Source of the DNA: an uncultured Bacilli bacterium
Lineage (GTDB): Bacteria > Bacillota_I > Bacilli_A > RF39 > UBA660
Assembly: GCA_947631135.1 (NCBI GenBank)
Contig: CANRKE010000032.1
Location: 1 to 12,959, forward strand
Direction of reading: 5' to 3'
DNA: 12,959 nt
Shown piece after piece: positions 12,690 through 12,959 of this stretch. How positions within the stretch are numbered: position 1 is the first letter of the stretch; each line of letters begins with the position of its first letter. The translations under genes were made by a program, and so were the position numbers. Below the pieces are notes generated by a model. The model was not told where the DNA came from and did no database searches. It was given only the letters and a program-made list of their open reading frames with translations.

Positions 12690-12959
12690 TTATAAATCTT
12701 TTGATAGTTTTTCAATTACTCTTTTATCAAGTTTCGTAAATTTAGTAATTTTATCTATTGGCATTTTATCTTTAATCATCTCTTTTGCTGTTTCAATAGC
12801 CTTATTATGTGCTCCTTCAGCTATGCCTTCACTTATACCATCGTTCCTAGCTGATTCTAATTTATCTTTGTAATCTTCCTCGACAGAAATCCTGGTTTCC
12901 TGTTTGATTCTTTCTTTCCAATCATAAGCTCCCATAACATCATCGTCATCATTATATTC
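12690..12959 (-). CDS. C-terminal part of an Rpn-family PD-(D/E)XK nuclease / putative transposase (partial)
   Basis: Ninety codons are visible; the gene continues upstream beyond the window edge. The C-terminus has a coiled, charged stretch with short G-rich repeats (ARNDGISEGIAEGAHNKAIE) followed by TAKEMIKDKMPIDKITKFTK and a helical end 'LDKRVIEKLSKDL'. This 'EGIEEG...A..M...M.I..I...T.L....I..L' tail is the hallmark of Rpn/transposase_31-type proteins, where the tail shows a HTH-like fold behind the nuclease domain. The nuclease core itself is outside the window. Such genes are numerous in gut Firmicutes. No ribosome binding site or start can be judged here. Confidence 0.7.
   Translation of the reverse strand, partial: EYNDDDDVMGAYDWKERIKQETRISVEEDYKDKLESARNDGISEGIAEGAHNKAIETAKEMIKDKMPIDKITKFTKLDKRVIEKLSKDL

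Noticed and set aside
12219..12695. Plus-strand open frame of 158 codons
   Set aside because: It is the opposite strand of the surface gene, leader and promoter; hydrophobic composition comes from reading AT-rich antisense, and there is no ribosome binding site.
1..12959. CRISPR arrays, tRNA and rRNA genes
   Set aside because: No regularly spaced repeats, cloverleaf-like stretches or rRNA-like GC-rich segments were seen on either strand.

Overview
The window is very AT-rich and tightly packed. Its start sites are mostly preceded by GGAGG-type ribosome binding sites and its promoters look like sigma-A promoters. A stage VI sporulation protein F homologue, together with FtsW, Der and GpsA of Gram-positive type, points to an endospore-forming Firmicute. 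It is probably an uncultured, gut-type Bacilli or Clostridia lineage with a low-GC genome; this placement is inferred from family resemblance only. Almost all genes lie on the minus strand, so the window reads right to left.

Conserved part (about 8490 down to 200): a promoter at 8484-8512 starts the run ftsW, an unknown 226-residue protein, der, gpsA. Der and gpsA are one base apart, and a second promoter lies in front of der. A terminator at 4068-4104 closes the run. Downstream come three separate accessory genes: a 650-residue giant prepilin, a 143-residue helical protein with a textbook promoter, and a 308-residue protein made of 34-residue repeats. The small spoVIF gene follows, possibly with a sigma-K-type promoter. 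At the left edge is a remnant of an AAA-ATPase/PD-(D/E)XK family gene.

Accessory part (about 8500-12959): this stretch is full of remnants and small elements. It holds a poorly resolved AT-rich gap, a short repeat-containing ORF with 51-bp direct repeats, a decayed ISAs1-type transposase fragment, a two-gene operon of tiny membrane proteins divergent from a double-HTH regulator, and a candidate type I toxin-antitoxin locus. Then comes a broken surface-protein gene with an in-frame stop and a one-base frameshift, and at the right edge the C-terminal end of an Rpn-type nuclease.

The two strongest hidden signals are RNA-level. (1) At 10620-10938 a 27-residue hydrophobic peptide is encoded on an mRNA whose two ends are complementary over about 25 bp and whose Shine-Dalgarno sequence sits in an 8-bp hairpin. 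A convergent antisense RNA with its own promoter and terminator covers its 3' half. (2) At 12528-12672 the broken surface-protein gene is preceded by a promoter and a folded leader. One strand of the leader can pair either with the leader's own 5' end or with the Shine-Dalgarno region, a riboswitch-like layout that also contains a run of eight G. The broken gene and the intact giant prepilin share the same kind of C-terminal domain on two different N-terminal export signals, so surface display and its regulation seem to be the theme of the accessory genes.
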